The notes beneath the pieces were generated by a model that had not been told where the DNA came from, did no database searches, and saw only the letters and a list, made by a program, of their open reading frames with translations. A program made the translations under genes and the position numbers. DNA of 64,000 bases from an uncultured Lachnospiraceae bacterium (GTDB lineage Bacteria > Bacillota > Clostridia > Lachnospirales > Lachnospiraceae), in assembly GCA_910584915.1 (NCBI GenBank), contig CAJUDM010000013.1:1-64000 (forward strand), in the 5' to 3' direction. Shown here one piece after another: positions 33,589-41,601 of the stretch (position 1 is its first letter; each line of letters begins with the position of its first letter).

Positions 33589-34551
33589 ATGGATGCAGGA
33601 AAACGCATCGGAAATTTTGTGAAGGACAATCTGGTTTTGGTGACGATCATGATCCTGGTTCTGGTGACCGCCGTTCTGGAACCGAAGTTTTTGACGATCG
33701 CCAATATGGGAAACCTGATGAATCAGTTCGGACCTTTGAGCTTTGTGGCATTGGGGATGACGCTGGCGATCATCGGCGGATTTATCGATCTCTCCGTGGC
33801 GGGTATCGTGTCTCTGAGCGCCGTCTTTACGCTCTCCATGATCGATGTGCTCGGACAGTTCGGGGCGCTTTTGGCAGGGCTTTTGGCGGGGGCGCTGTTG
33901 GGGCTGATCAACGCCGGGGTGGTGGTGAGCTGCGGGGCGTTGACGCAGGCGAAAGCGCTGTTTATCACCTACGGGCTCAGCGCGGTGTTCAGCGCTTCGG
34001 CACTGCTCTACACGGACGGCGCGACGCAGCATATGTCCCATCTGGAAAACCGAACGGACCTGTTTCAGGCGATCGGTTCCGGCAGGATGGGGTTTGTGCC
34101 GGTGTCATTTCTGCTGTTTGTCGTGATCATGGCGCTGCTGCATCTGTTCCTCATACGCACGCAGACGGGGCGGGAGATCTGTCTCGGCGGGGCAAACATC
34201 ACGGCGGCGCAGCTTGCGGGCATTCCGGTAAAGAGACGCATCGCGCTTGTGTTTACCCTGTCGGGCGTACTGTCGGCTTTCGGGGCGATCGTTCTGTTCT
34301 CCCGCATCACGACAGCTTCGCCGCTTCTGGGGGCAAATTATGAGACCAATGCGATCCTCGCGGTCGTTGTGGGCGGCACATCCCTCTCGGGAGGGCGCGG
34401 CAGCGTGATCAGGACGATGCTCGGCGTTATGCTGGTCATCCTGTTGTCAAACTGTCTGAATCTGCTTGGCGTATCGACATATCTACAGTCTGTATTGAAG
34501 GGCGCTGTCCTGATCATAGCGATCTGGATCGACCGCCGCAGGGTAAAGTGA
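33589..34551 (+). CDS. Sugar ABC transporter permease (RbsC-like), first
   Basis: 320 residues with about eight to ten hydrophobic segments. The conserved permease stretch MTLAIIGGFIDLSVAGIVSLS near residue 58 and the coupling-loop region GREICLGGANITAAQLAGIPVKR, then NAILAVVVGGTSLSGGRGS, place it in the ribose/galactose-type permease family. It pairs with the next gene to form a heterodimeric pore. Confidence 0.9.
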   Translation: MDAGKRIGNFVKDNLVLVTIMILVLVTAVLEPKFLTIANMGNLMNQFGPLSFVALGMTLAIIGGFIDLSVAGIVSLSAVFTLSMIDVLGQFGALLAGLLAGALLGLINAGVVVSCGALTQAKALFITYGLSAVFSASALLYTDGATQHMSHLENRTDLFQAIGSGRMGFVPVSFLLFVVIMALLHLFLIRTQTGREICLGGANITAAQLAGIPVKRRIALVFTLSGVLSAFGAIVLFSRITTASPLLGANYETNAILAVVVGGTSLSGGRGSVIRTMLGVMLVILLSNCLNLLGVSTYLQSVLKGAVLIIAIWIDRRRVK

Positions 34552-34557
34552 GGTGGA

Positions 34558-35517
34558 GTGATGAGTGTTGTCAGAAAAGTAGTCAGGGAAATTGAAAAGC
34601 GCAAGGCGCTGACAGCGATCCTTTTGATGCTGTTCATCATGGTGTTCTTTGACACAAGATTTTATACGGCTTACAATCTGCTGGATATGTTGAACTCGGC
34701 GGCGATCCTGGAGATGCTGGCGTTTGGAGTAACACTTGTTATTATATGTGGCGGGTGCGACTTTTCCATCGGCGCGATGATGAGCCTCTCCGGCATCATC
34801 ACCATCAAGCTGATGGACCATATGCCCCTCGGGTTTGCAATCTGTGCAGCCATCGCCTGCGGGGCGCTGGCGGGCTTTGTGAACGGATTTTTTGTGGTAA
34901 AACAGAAGACCGAGCCGTTCATCATCACGCTGGGGATGGGAATGCTGCTGAAAGGTATTGCCCAACAGATTACGGATGCGCATCCGGTTCCCGCAAAGAA
35001 TCTTACCTTTATGAAGATCGCCAACGGGAAGGTGTTGTTTGGCATACCGAACCTGATCATTATCATGGTGGTGATGCTGCTTGTGTTTTATTATATTTTG
35101 CGGTATACTTCCTTTGGAAGGAACTGTTACGCGGTGGGCGGAGACTACAATGTCGCCACCCAGTCGGGCATCCGGGCGGAGCGGATCAAATGGTCGGCGT
35201 TCGTGATCTGCGGGGCGATGGCGGCGTTCTGCGGCGTGCTGCTCTCTTCCAGATTAAATACCGGCTCCTCGATCTACGGGGATTCCACGGCGCTGTCGGT
35301 CAACTGCGGGTGCGTTGTGGGCGGGACATCTTTTGCGGGGGGTGTCGGCGGCGTGCCCCAGTCCTTTATCGGGCTTTTGGCGATACAGCTTTTGGAGAAC
35401 TGCATGAATATGCTGGGGATCAGCGCCTATGTGCAGCAGGTCTGCGAGGGGATCATCATTCTGCTGATCCTGTGGTTTGACAATTATGCGCAGAAGCGGA
35501 AGGAGGAGGCGGTTTGA
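34558..35517 (+). CDS. Sugar ABC transporter permease (RbsC-like), second
   Basis: 319 residues, same family as the preceding gene and six bases after it. Shared landmarks: FGVTLVIICGGCDFSIGAMMSLS, GRNCYAVGGDYNVATQSGIR and VNCGCVVGGTSFAGGVGG. Multiple hydrophobic segments throughout. Two distinct permeases with one double ATPase are a usual set-up for this family. Confidence 0.9.
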   Translation: MMSVVRKVVREIEKRKALTAILLMLFIMVFFDTRFYTAYNLLDMLNSAAILEMLAFGVTLVIICGGCDFSIGAMMSLSGIITIKLMDHMPLGFAICAAIACGALAGFVNGFFVVKQKTEPFIITLGMGMLLKGIAQQITDAHPVPAKNLTFMKIANGKVLFGIPNLIIIMVVMLLVFYYILRYTSFGRNCYAVGGDYNVATQSGIRAERIKWSAFVICGAMAAFCGVLLSSRLNTGSSIYGDSTALSVNCGCVVGGTSFAGGVGGVPQSFIGLLAIQLLENCMNMLGISAYVQQVCEGIIILLILWFDNYAQKRKEEAV

Positions 35518-35604
35518 TGTCATGTTCCTTTTATCCCGGCACGCCATGGTATGAACGGAATGACATCGGGGAGTGTATTGTCAGGAGATAATGGAGGGGA
35601 TGAG

Positions 35605-36555
35605 ATGTATCTTGCGATAGACGGGGGAGGGACGAAGACGGAGTATCTGCTGCTGAATCAGGAGTTTGAAACTGTAGGGCGGCATCTGGGAGGCTGCATT
35701 AATCATGATTTTCTGGAAAGCGGCTGGGAAGGTACAAAAAGGGAGCTGTTGCGGGGAACAAAGGCGCTGATAGATGACAGAGGATATGTCATATCCGATA
35801 TAAAAGATGCGGCGGCGGGGCTGGCTGGCGTGGATAACGGCAGGGATCAGGAGGAGATAGAGAGGATATTCGGAGAGATCGGCTTTCGGGAGTTTACGGT
35901 CTGTAACGATGGATTTCTGACGGTCTGGGGGGAGTGCCCGGACGGCGTCGGGATCGCGTATAACTGTGGCACGGCGGTCTGCTGCGCCGGGATCGATGAG
36001 AGAGGCAGGATGGAGAAGACGGCGGGCTTCGATGAGTGGTCGGGAGATGCCGGCGGCGGAAACTGGATCGTTCAGAATGTGTTCCGGCTTGTCTACAGAA
36101 GCCTGGTGCTCCACCGGAAGGAGACGGCGCTTGCGGAAGCGTACCGGAGAAGATTCTCTCTGAAAACGGAAGCGGACTTTTTAAATTCCTGGAGCATGCT
36201 GAAAGATCCCGCAGGCTATCCGGATATGAGAAAGGATGTGATCGCGCTGTTTTTTGAACAGTTTGAGGCGGGAGAGGAGGGGGCGTTGGAACTGGCGCAG
36301 CAAATGGCGGCTTGCGGGGCGGAGAACATACAGGCGATGACAGAACGCCTTGCGTTTTCGAAATTTCCGGTTTCCGTGGTCCTCACAGGCTCTATCCATA
36401 CAAAGGCGGCGAACAGTACATACCTTGCATTGCTGGAGACAAGAATGAGGGAGAGGATCGCCCTGCCGTTTACCATCACAGTGGCATCAGGGACGCCGAC
36501 AGAGGGGGCGGCAATGCACATCCGCAGGAAATGGGAGAGCGGCGCCCTGGCCTGA
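35605..36555 (+). CDS. BadF/BadG/BcrA-type ATPase, likely sugar kinase (N-acetylglucosamine kinase-like)
   Basis: 316 residues. The ASKHA-fold phosphate-1 motif MYLAIDGGGTKTEYLLL opens the protein; AAAGLAGVDN, GIAYNCGTAVCC, the phosphate-2/adenosine regions (GDAGGGNWI) and VVLTGSIHT follow. Similar proteins phosphorylate N-acetylglucosamine or other amino sugars. It is the last gene of the uptake operon, so it probably phosphorylates the imported solute or the product of the TIM-barrel enzyme. Start at 35605 after GGAGGGG. Confidence 0.85.
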   Translation: MYLAIDGGGTKTEYLLLNQEFETVGRHLGGCINHDFLESGWEGTKRELLRGTKALIDDRGYVISDIKDAAAGLAGVDNGRDQEEIERIFGEIGFREFTVCNDGFLTVWGECPDGVGIAYNCGTAVCCAGIDERGRMEKTAGFDEWSGDAGGGNWIVQNVFRLVYRSLVLHRKETALAEAYRRRFSLKTEADFLNSWSMLKDPAGYPDMRKDVIALFFEQFEAGEEGALELAQQMAACGAENIQAMTERLAFSKFPVSVVLTGSIHTKAANSTYLALLETRMRERIALPFTITVASGTPTEGAAMHIRRKWESGALA

Positions 36556-36636
36556 GGAGAGTTCTGTCGGGGCGGATCGTCACCGGAACTCATAAAAAAT
36601 TTCACGAAAATAATAATTTTTTGCCTAATCTGATAG

Positions 36637-36710
36637 TTGAATAAGTCGGGCAAATATATTATGATAATCTGTAATACAATTTTCTTAAGGAGATTGTATT
36701 ACAGTTTTTT
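36637..36710 (+). promoter_or_regulatory. Promoter followed at once by a terminator hairpin
   Basis: TTGAAT (36637-36642) and TATGAT (36660-36665) with 17 bp between, then a perfect 12-bp hairpin CTGTAATACAAT (36669-36680) / ATTGTATTACAG (36693-36704) with six T after it. The hairpin may end the sugar operon, or attenuate the next gene whose transcript would begin inside it. Confidence 0.6.
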
Positions 36711-36750
36711 CATTGCTTGTGAGTATATTACAGATGATTGGAGGTGGCGT

Positions 36751-37248
36751 ATGAGTGAATCTTATGTAGAATGCCTTGTGAAACATAAGACGCCGACGGT
36801 AAAGGTATTTTTGAGAATCCTGTTTACGGTGCTGACCGTGCTGTTTGCTCTTCTTATTTTTATGGCAGGTTTTCTGGCACTCATCATGGCGGTGGTATGC
36901 GGTGTACTGAGTTACTTTATGACATTGGAGAGCAGTGTGGAGTATGAATATCTCTACGTGGACAGAGAGATCAGCATCGATAAGATCAGCGGGCAGAAAA
37001 GAAGAAAGACAATAGAAAAACTGAATACGGAAAAGATTGAAATTCTGGCACCTGTAAATTCATGGCATCTGGACGAATACAAGAACAGGGAGCTGAAACA
37101 AAAGGATTACAGTATCGGTTACGAGGCGCAGCCGGATCAGAGATATGTGCTGATCTATAATAATGAAGCAAGAGTGCTGCTCTCACCAAATTCTGCTTTT
37201 GTGGCTGCCATTAAGAGTGTCGCTCCCAGAAAAGTGTTTACGGACTGA
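36751..37248 (+). CDS. Small membrane protein, DUF6106-like
   Basis: 165 residues, started at ATG 36751 after GGAGG. Two close hydrophobic stretches (about 20-57) are followed by a soluble beta-rich domain (YEYLYVDREISIDKISGQKRRK..., ILAPVNSWHLDEYKNRE). The N-terminus ESYVECLVKHKTPTVKVFL recalls a small Lachnospiraceae family I believe is called DUF6106. Function unknown; the C-terminal domain looks pleckstrin-like. The next gene is guaB but the two are separated by repeats. Confidence 0.6.
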   Translation: MSESYVECLVKHKTPTVKVFLRILFTVLTVLFALLIFMAGFLALIMAVVCGVLSYFMTLESSVEYEYLYVDREISIDKISGQKRRKTIEKLNTEKIEILAPVNSWHLDEYKNRELKQKDYSIGYEAQPDQRYVLIYNNEARVLLSPNSAFVAAIKSVAPRKVFTD

Positions 37249-37270
37249 CGGGATTTTTTTATATTTTACG

Positions 37271-37597
37271 GAACTGGAAACAGCAGAATCCCGTACAGTG
37301 CACAAGAGAATTTGCTGATGCAAAGCAGCAGTGAATTCTCTTAGGGATAGGGTGTACTGGAAGGGATTCTGCGGAACTGGAAACAGCAGAATCCCGGGAA
37401 GCGCATAACTCAATTTGCAGATGCATGGCAGCTGCGGATTGAGTTCGGTAAGGATGTGCTGAGAGGGATTCTGCGGAACTGGAATCAGAAAACAGCAGAT
37501 GCATGGAAGGTGCACAGGACAATTTTCAGATGCGAAAGCAGATGGAAATTTGTCCTCGGGTATGGTGTACCTGGAATGCATCTGCGGAACTAAAATG
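37271..37597 (+). repeat. Three diverged structured repeats before guaB
   Basis: Three units of about 100-110 bp related to those before dapL. Unit a: P1 37283-37292 / 37363-37372 (GCAGAATCCC, GGGATTCTGC), P2 37296-37303 / 37352-37359, P3 37306-37317 / 37329-37340. Unit b: P1 37386-37395 / 37465-37474, P2 AGCGCAT 37400-37406 / ATGTGCT 37454-37460, P3 37407-37420 / 37432-37445. Unit c: P1 GCAGATGCAT 37495-37504 / ATGCATCTGC 37576-37585, P2 37509-37515 / 37565-37571, P3 37517-37528 / 37543-37555. Arms differ between units yet stay paired. The last unit ends TCTGCGGAAC and runs into the guaB ribosome site. Confidence 0.85.
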
Positions 37598-37607
37598 GAG
37601 GAAAAGA

Positions 37608-39065
37608 ATGGGACAGATTATCGGAGAAGGCATTACATTTGACGACGTATTATTGGTACCGGGTTATTCACAGGTGATACCCAATCAGGTGGATCTTACC
37701 ACGAGGCTTACCAAAAAGATAAGGCTCAACATCCCGATGATGAGCGCGGGGATGGACACGGTGACGGAGCACCGGATGGCGATCGCCATGGCAAGACAGG
37801 GAGGCATCGGCATTATTCATAAGAATATGTCGATCAAAGAGCAGGCGGATGAGGTGGACAAGGTAAAACGTTCTGAGAATGGTGTCATCACAGATCCGTT
37901 TTCGCTGTCCCCTGAGCATACCTTGAAGGATGCGGACGAGCTGATGGGGAAATTCAGGATTTCCGGCGTGCCGATCACGGAGGGCAAGAAGCTTGTGGGC
38001 ATCATCACAAACCGCGATTTAAAGTTTGAGACTGACTTTTCCAGAAAGATCAAAGAGTGTATGACTTCCGAAAATCTGGTTACCGCCAGGGAGGGGATCA
38101 CGCTGGAGGAGGCAAAGACAATTCTCGGAAAGGCGAGAAAAGAAAAACTGCCGATCGTGGATGAGGATTATAATTTGAAGGGCCTGATCACGATCAAGGA
38201 TATCGAGAAGACGATCAAATATCCGCTGTCTGCGAAGGATGAGCAGGGAAGGCTTCTGTGCGGCGCCGGCGTGGGCATCACGGCGAATGTGCTCGAGAGA
38301 GTGGCGGCGTTGGTGGAGGCAAAGGTGGATGTGATCGTGCTGGATTCCGCTCACGGACATTCGGAGAATGTACTGCGCTGTATCAGGATGATCAAGGAAG
38401 CTTACCCGGAGGTGCAGGTGATCGCAGGAAACGTGGCGACGGGAGAGGGTACAAGGGCGCTGATCGAGGCAGGCGCGGATGCGGTGAAAGTAGGTATCGG
38501 TCCCGGCTCCATCTGTACCACAAGAATCGTTGCAGGTATCGGCGTACCGCAGATCACGGCGGTCATGGACTGCTATGCGGTGGCGAAAGAGTACGATATC
38601 CCGATCATTGCGGACGGCGGCATCAAGTATTCCGGCGATATGACAAAGGCGATCGCGGCGGGCGGAGATGTCTGCATGATGGGCTCCATCTTTGCGGGCT
38701 GTGATGAATCGCCGGGAACCTTTGAACTGTTCCAGGGCAGAAAATATAAAGTGTATCGCGGCATGGGCTCCATCGCGGCGATGGAGAACGGCTCTAAAGA
38801 CCGGTACTTCCAGTCCGACGCGAAAAAGCTGGTGCCGGAGGGCGTGGAAGGGCGCGTGGCGTACAAGGGAAGCGTGGAGGATACAATATTCCAGCTGATG
38901 GGCGGCCTCCGTTCCGGTATGGGATACTGCGGCACGGCGACGGTGGAAGAGTTGAAGGAGAAAGGAAGATTTGTCAAAATCTCCGCAGCGGCGCTCAGGG
39001 AGAGCCATCCCCACGATATCCATATCACGAAGGAAGCACCGAACTACAGCGTGGATGACGATTGA
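37608..39065 (+). CDS. guaB: IMP dehydrogenase
   Basis: 485 residues. TIM barrel interrupted by two CBS domains (about 95-205). Catalytic cysteine C303 in GIGPGSICTTRIV; N-terminal ITFDDVLLVPGYSQV; flap region near GVEGRVAYKG. It oxidises IMP to XMP, the committed step to GMP. Start at ATG 37608 after GGAGG; the frame stays open upstream only through the repeat. The following two genes make IMP, so the three form a purine group. Confidence 0.95.
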   Translation: MGQIIGEGITFDDVLLVPGYSQVIPNQVDLTTRLTKKIRLNIPMMSAGMDTVTEHRMAIAMARQGGIGIIHKNMSIKEQADEVDKVKRSENGVITDPFSLSPEHTLKDADELMGKFRISGVPITEGKKLVGIITNRDLKFETDFSRKIKECMTSENLVTAREGITLEEAKTILGKARKEKLPIVDEDYNLKGLITIKDIEKTIKYPLSAKDEQGRLLCGAGVGITANVLERVAALVEAKVDVIVLDSAHGHSENVLRCIRMIKEAYPEVQVIAGNVATGEGTRALIEAGADAVKVGIGPGSICTTRIVAGIGVPQITAVMDCYAVAKEYDIPIIADGGIKYSGDMTKAIAAGGDVCMMGSIFAGCDESPGTFELFQGRKYKVYRGMGSIAAMENGSKDRYFQSDAKKLVPEGVEGRVAYKGSVEDTIFQLMGGLRSGMGYCGTATVEELKEKGRFVKISAAALRESHPHDIHITKEAPNYSVDDD

Positions 39066-39073
39066 GCCATGCA

Positions 39074-39221
39074 TCAGACAGGGAAAACAGCCCGTGACAG
39101 CTTGCTGGCAAAGGGCTGATTTTCCTGTCTGATATAGGGCGAAAGCCCGCCATGAAATAAATCGGCTTAGAAAAGTAGATGCATGAAGAAAGTAGATAGC
39201 CGATTTATGAATGGGCATGGC
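39074..39221 (+). other. Three consecutive hairpins between guaB and purO
   Basis: First, a long stem: TCAGACAGGGAAAACAGCCC (starting 39075) with GGGCTGATTTTCCTGTCTGA (ending 39133). Second, GGGC-GAAA-GCCC (39137-39148), a GNRA tetraloop. Third, a two-part stem: GCCAT (39149-39153) with ATGGC (39217-39221), and ATAAATCGGCT (39157-39167) with AGCCGATTTAT (39198-39208), whose 30-base loop repeats AAAGTAGAT. No clear poly-T follows any of them. They may end guaB transcription or regulate purO. Confidence 0.6.
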
Positions 39222-39257
39222 TCAAACCCGGCAGAAGAAAAACAGGGAGATATATTT

Positions 39258-39974
39258 ATGGAAATAAAATCTTTGCAGAAAGAACTGCGGAATAACCCTT
39301 ATCCGGGGCGTGGGATCGTGATTGGTGAGACGTCGGATGGGAGATATGCGGTAACCGCCTACTTCATCATGGGCAGGAGCGTGAACAGCCGGAACCGGAT
39401 CTTTGTGACGGACGGGGAAGGGATTCGGACGCAGGCATATGATCCGTCGAAACTGAGCGACCCGAGCCTGATCATCTATGCGCCGGTGCGGGTGTTCGGG
39501 AATCAGACGATCGTGACAAACGGCGATCAGACGGATACGGTCTATGATGGACTGGCGGTCGGGAAAAGCTTTGAGGAGGCGCTTGAGGCAAGAGAGTTTG
39601 AGCCGGATGCACCGAATTATACGCCAAGAATATCAGGTGTTATGGAAATAGAAAAAGGCGCATTTTCCTATAAGATGTCCATTTTGAAGAGCGCGGACGG
39701 AGACCCATCCTGTTGCTGCAGGTATACTTTTTCCTATGATAAGTCACTTGCAGGGGAGGGGCGCTTCATCCATACTTATCAGCAGGACGGGAACCCTCTG
39801 CCGAGCTTTGAGGGGGAGCCGAAGCGGATCGCTGTCGGGGATGAGGATATCGACAGTTTTGCAAAAGGAATCTGGGAGAGCCTGAACGAGGAGAACAAGG
39901 TGTCTTTGTTTGTGCGGTATATTGAGATTGAGACCGGGAAATGTGAGAGCAGGATCATCAATAAAAATGGGTGA
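39258..39974 (+). CDS. purO: IMP cyclohydrolase, PurO type
   Basis: 238 residues. It resembles the archaeal-type PurO enzyme, which closes FAICAR to IMP, the last step of purine synthesis: NNPYPGRGIVIGETSDGRYAV, SVNSRNRIFV, LIIYAPVRVFGNQTIVTNGDQTD and NYTPRISGVM. Most bacteria use the N-terminal domain of PurH instead. Start at ATG 39258 (GGGAGA upstream); the earlier in-frame ATG at 39183 lies in a hairpin. The next gene is the matching stand-alone transformylase. Confidence 0.85.
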   Translation: MEIKSLQKELRNNPYPGRGIVIGETSDGRYAVTAYFIMGRSVNSRNRIFVTDGEGIRTQAYDPSKLSDPSLIIYAPVRVFGNQTIVTNGDQTDTVYDGLAVGKSFEEALEAREFEPDAPNYTPRISGVMEIEKGAFSYKMSILKSADGDPSCCCRYTFSYDKSLAGEGRFIHTYQQDGNPLPSFEGEPKRIAVGDEDIDSFAKGIWESLNEENKVSLFVRYIEIETGKCESRIINKNG

Positions 39975-40075
39975 GTTAATGGTCGGACGCCGGAATGAAA
40001 ATAAAGTAATACTGCCATATGATTTTCAGTGAAAACGAAGATAATGGAGACAATAAGAAAGACAGGGGAGAGAAT

Positions 40076-41254
40076 ATGAATGAACTGGCACTAAAATACG
40101 GCTGCAACCCGAATCAGAAGCCGTCCCGCATTTATATGGAGAATGGAGGACAGCTTCCTATAGAGGTGTTAAATGGCAGGCCGGGGTATATTAACCTGCT
40201 GGATGCCTTTAACGGATGGCAGCTTGTGAAGGAATTGAAGGAGGCGACAGGGCTTGCGGCGGCGACATCTTTTAAACATGTATCGCCGGCGGGGGCGGCG
40301 GTGGGCCTGCCGCTCTCTGAACTGGATAAAAAAATATACTGGGTGGATAAAGACGCGGCGTTGTCGCCGCTTGCCTGCGCGTATGCGAGGGCGAGAGGGG
40401 CTGACAGGATGTCCTCTTTCGGAGATTTCATAGCGCTCTCTGACGTCTGTGATAAGGAGACGGCGCTGCTGATCAAACGGGAGGTTTCAGATGGCGTGAT
40501 CGCGCCGGGATATGAGCCGGAGGCGCTTGAGATATTGAGGGCGAAGAAGAAGGGCGGCTATAATGTGATCTGGATCGATGCGGACTACGAGCCGGAGAAG
40601 ATCGAGAGAAAGCAGGTCTTTGGTGTGACGTTTGAGCAGGGCAGGAACGATCTGAAGGTGGATGAGGCGCTGTTTGAGCATATTGTGACGGTGAATAAGG
40701 AACTGCCGAGGGAGGCGCTGATCGATCTGATGATCGCCATGATCACGCTGAAATATACACAGAGCAATTCGGTCTGCTACGCGAAGGGCGGGCAGGCGAT
40801 CGGGATCGGCGCGGGGCAGCAGTCCAGAATCCACTGTACAAGGCTTGCGGGGACAAAGGCGGATAACTGGTATCTGCGCCAGGCGCCGCAGGTGCTGGAG
40901 CTTTCCTTTGTGGACGGCATCGGCAGGGCGGACCGGGACAATTCCATCGATCTGTATATCGGCAACGAGTATGAGGATATACTGACAGAGGGGACATGGC
41001 AGAAATTCTTTAAGGAGAAGCCGCCTGTATTCGCCCGCGAGGAGAAGGAGGCGTGGCTTGCCGGAAATACGGATGTGGCGCTTTCATCGGATGCGTTCTT
41101 CCCGTTCGGGGATAATATTGAGAGGGCGCACAAGAGCGGCGTGAAGTATGTTGCCGAACCGGGCGGCTCCATACGGGATGACAATGTGATCGAGACCTGT
41201 GATAAGTACGGGATGGTGATGTGCTTTACAGGGATCAGGCTGTTCCACCACTGA
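40076..41254 (+). CDS. Stand-alone AICAR transformylase (PurH-like C-terminal enzyme)
   Basis: 392 residues, lacking the IMP cyclohydrolase domain of bifunctional PurH. Motifs: LKYGCNPNQKPSRIY, the catalytic KH in SFKHVSPAGAAVG, SSFGDFIALSD, TLKYTQSNSVCYAKGGQAIGIGAGQQSRIHC. It formylates AICAR with 10-formyl-THF; the product goes to PurO encoded just upstream. Start at 40076 after GGGGAG; an in-frame ATG at 40019 has no homologous sequence. Confidence 0.9.
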   Translation: MNELALKYGCNPNQKPSRIYMENGGQLPIEVLNGRPGYINLLDAFNGWQLVKELKEATGLAAATSFKHVSPAGAAVGLPLSELDKKIYWVDKDAALSPLACAYARARGADRMSSFGDFIALSDVCDKETALLIKREVSDGVIAPGYEPEALEILRAKKKGGYNVIWIDADYEPEKIERKQVFGVTFEQGRNDLKVDEALFEHIVTVNKELPREALIDLMIAMITLKYTQSNSVCYAKGGQAIGIGAGQQSRIHCTRLAGTKADNWYLRQAPQVLELSFVDGIGRADRDNSIDLYIGNEYEDILTEGTWQKFFKEKPPVFAREEKEAWLAGNTDVALSSDAFFPFGDNIERAHKSGVKYVAEPGGSIRDDNVIETCDKYGMVMCFTGIRLFHH

Positions 41255-41601
41255 CCGGGCAAAGCGCGGAACGATTTTTGGCTTTGGTTTATGGCCTGTA
41301 ATAATGAGAGATTGATTGCCTGGCCAGATAGTTATTGGCTGCAACCTTAATAAACGGGTATACTATATCCGATAGACTGACTTGCAAATTGATATGTATT
41401 ATCGGATAAGGTTGTATTTTTGTTATGGTTGAGAAAAGTTATATTTTGGGGCAATAGTCTGTTGGGATTATTGCTCCAATATTTTAGTTTACAGTAGTGT
41501 TGTGGCAATAGAAAACCGACAAATTGAAATATAATGATAAAATATGGCTGTATATGGATGAATTAAAAGATATATAAATTATAACAAACGGGAGAGACGC
41601 T
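41255..41601. other. Intergenic region with two hairpins before glnS
   Basis: No gene in 347 bases. A perfect inverted repeat TATCCGATA (41366-41374) / TATCGGATA (41400-41408) has outer arms AACCTTA (41343) and TAAGGTT (41407). A second, 11-bp stem (41446-41456 with 41469-41479, one G-U pair) is followed by ATTTTAGTTT and looks like a terminator. The rest is AT-rich and probably holds the glnS promoter. I find no T-box sequence. Confidence 0.5.

Noticed and set aside
37249..37607. Purine riboswitch before guaB
   Set aside because: No purine aptamer consensus was seen; the region is fully explained by three structured repeat units.
41255..41601. T-box leader before glnS (also considered before aspS)
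   Set aside because: The conserved T-box antiterminator sequence was not found in either upstream region.
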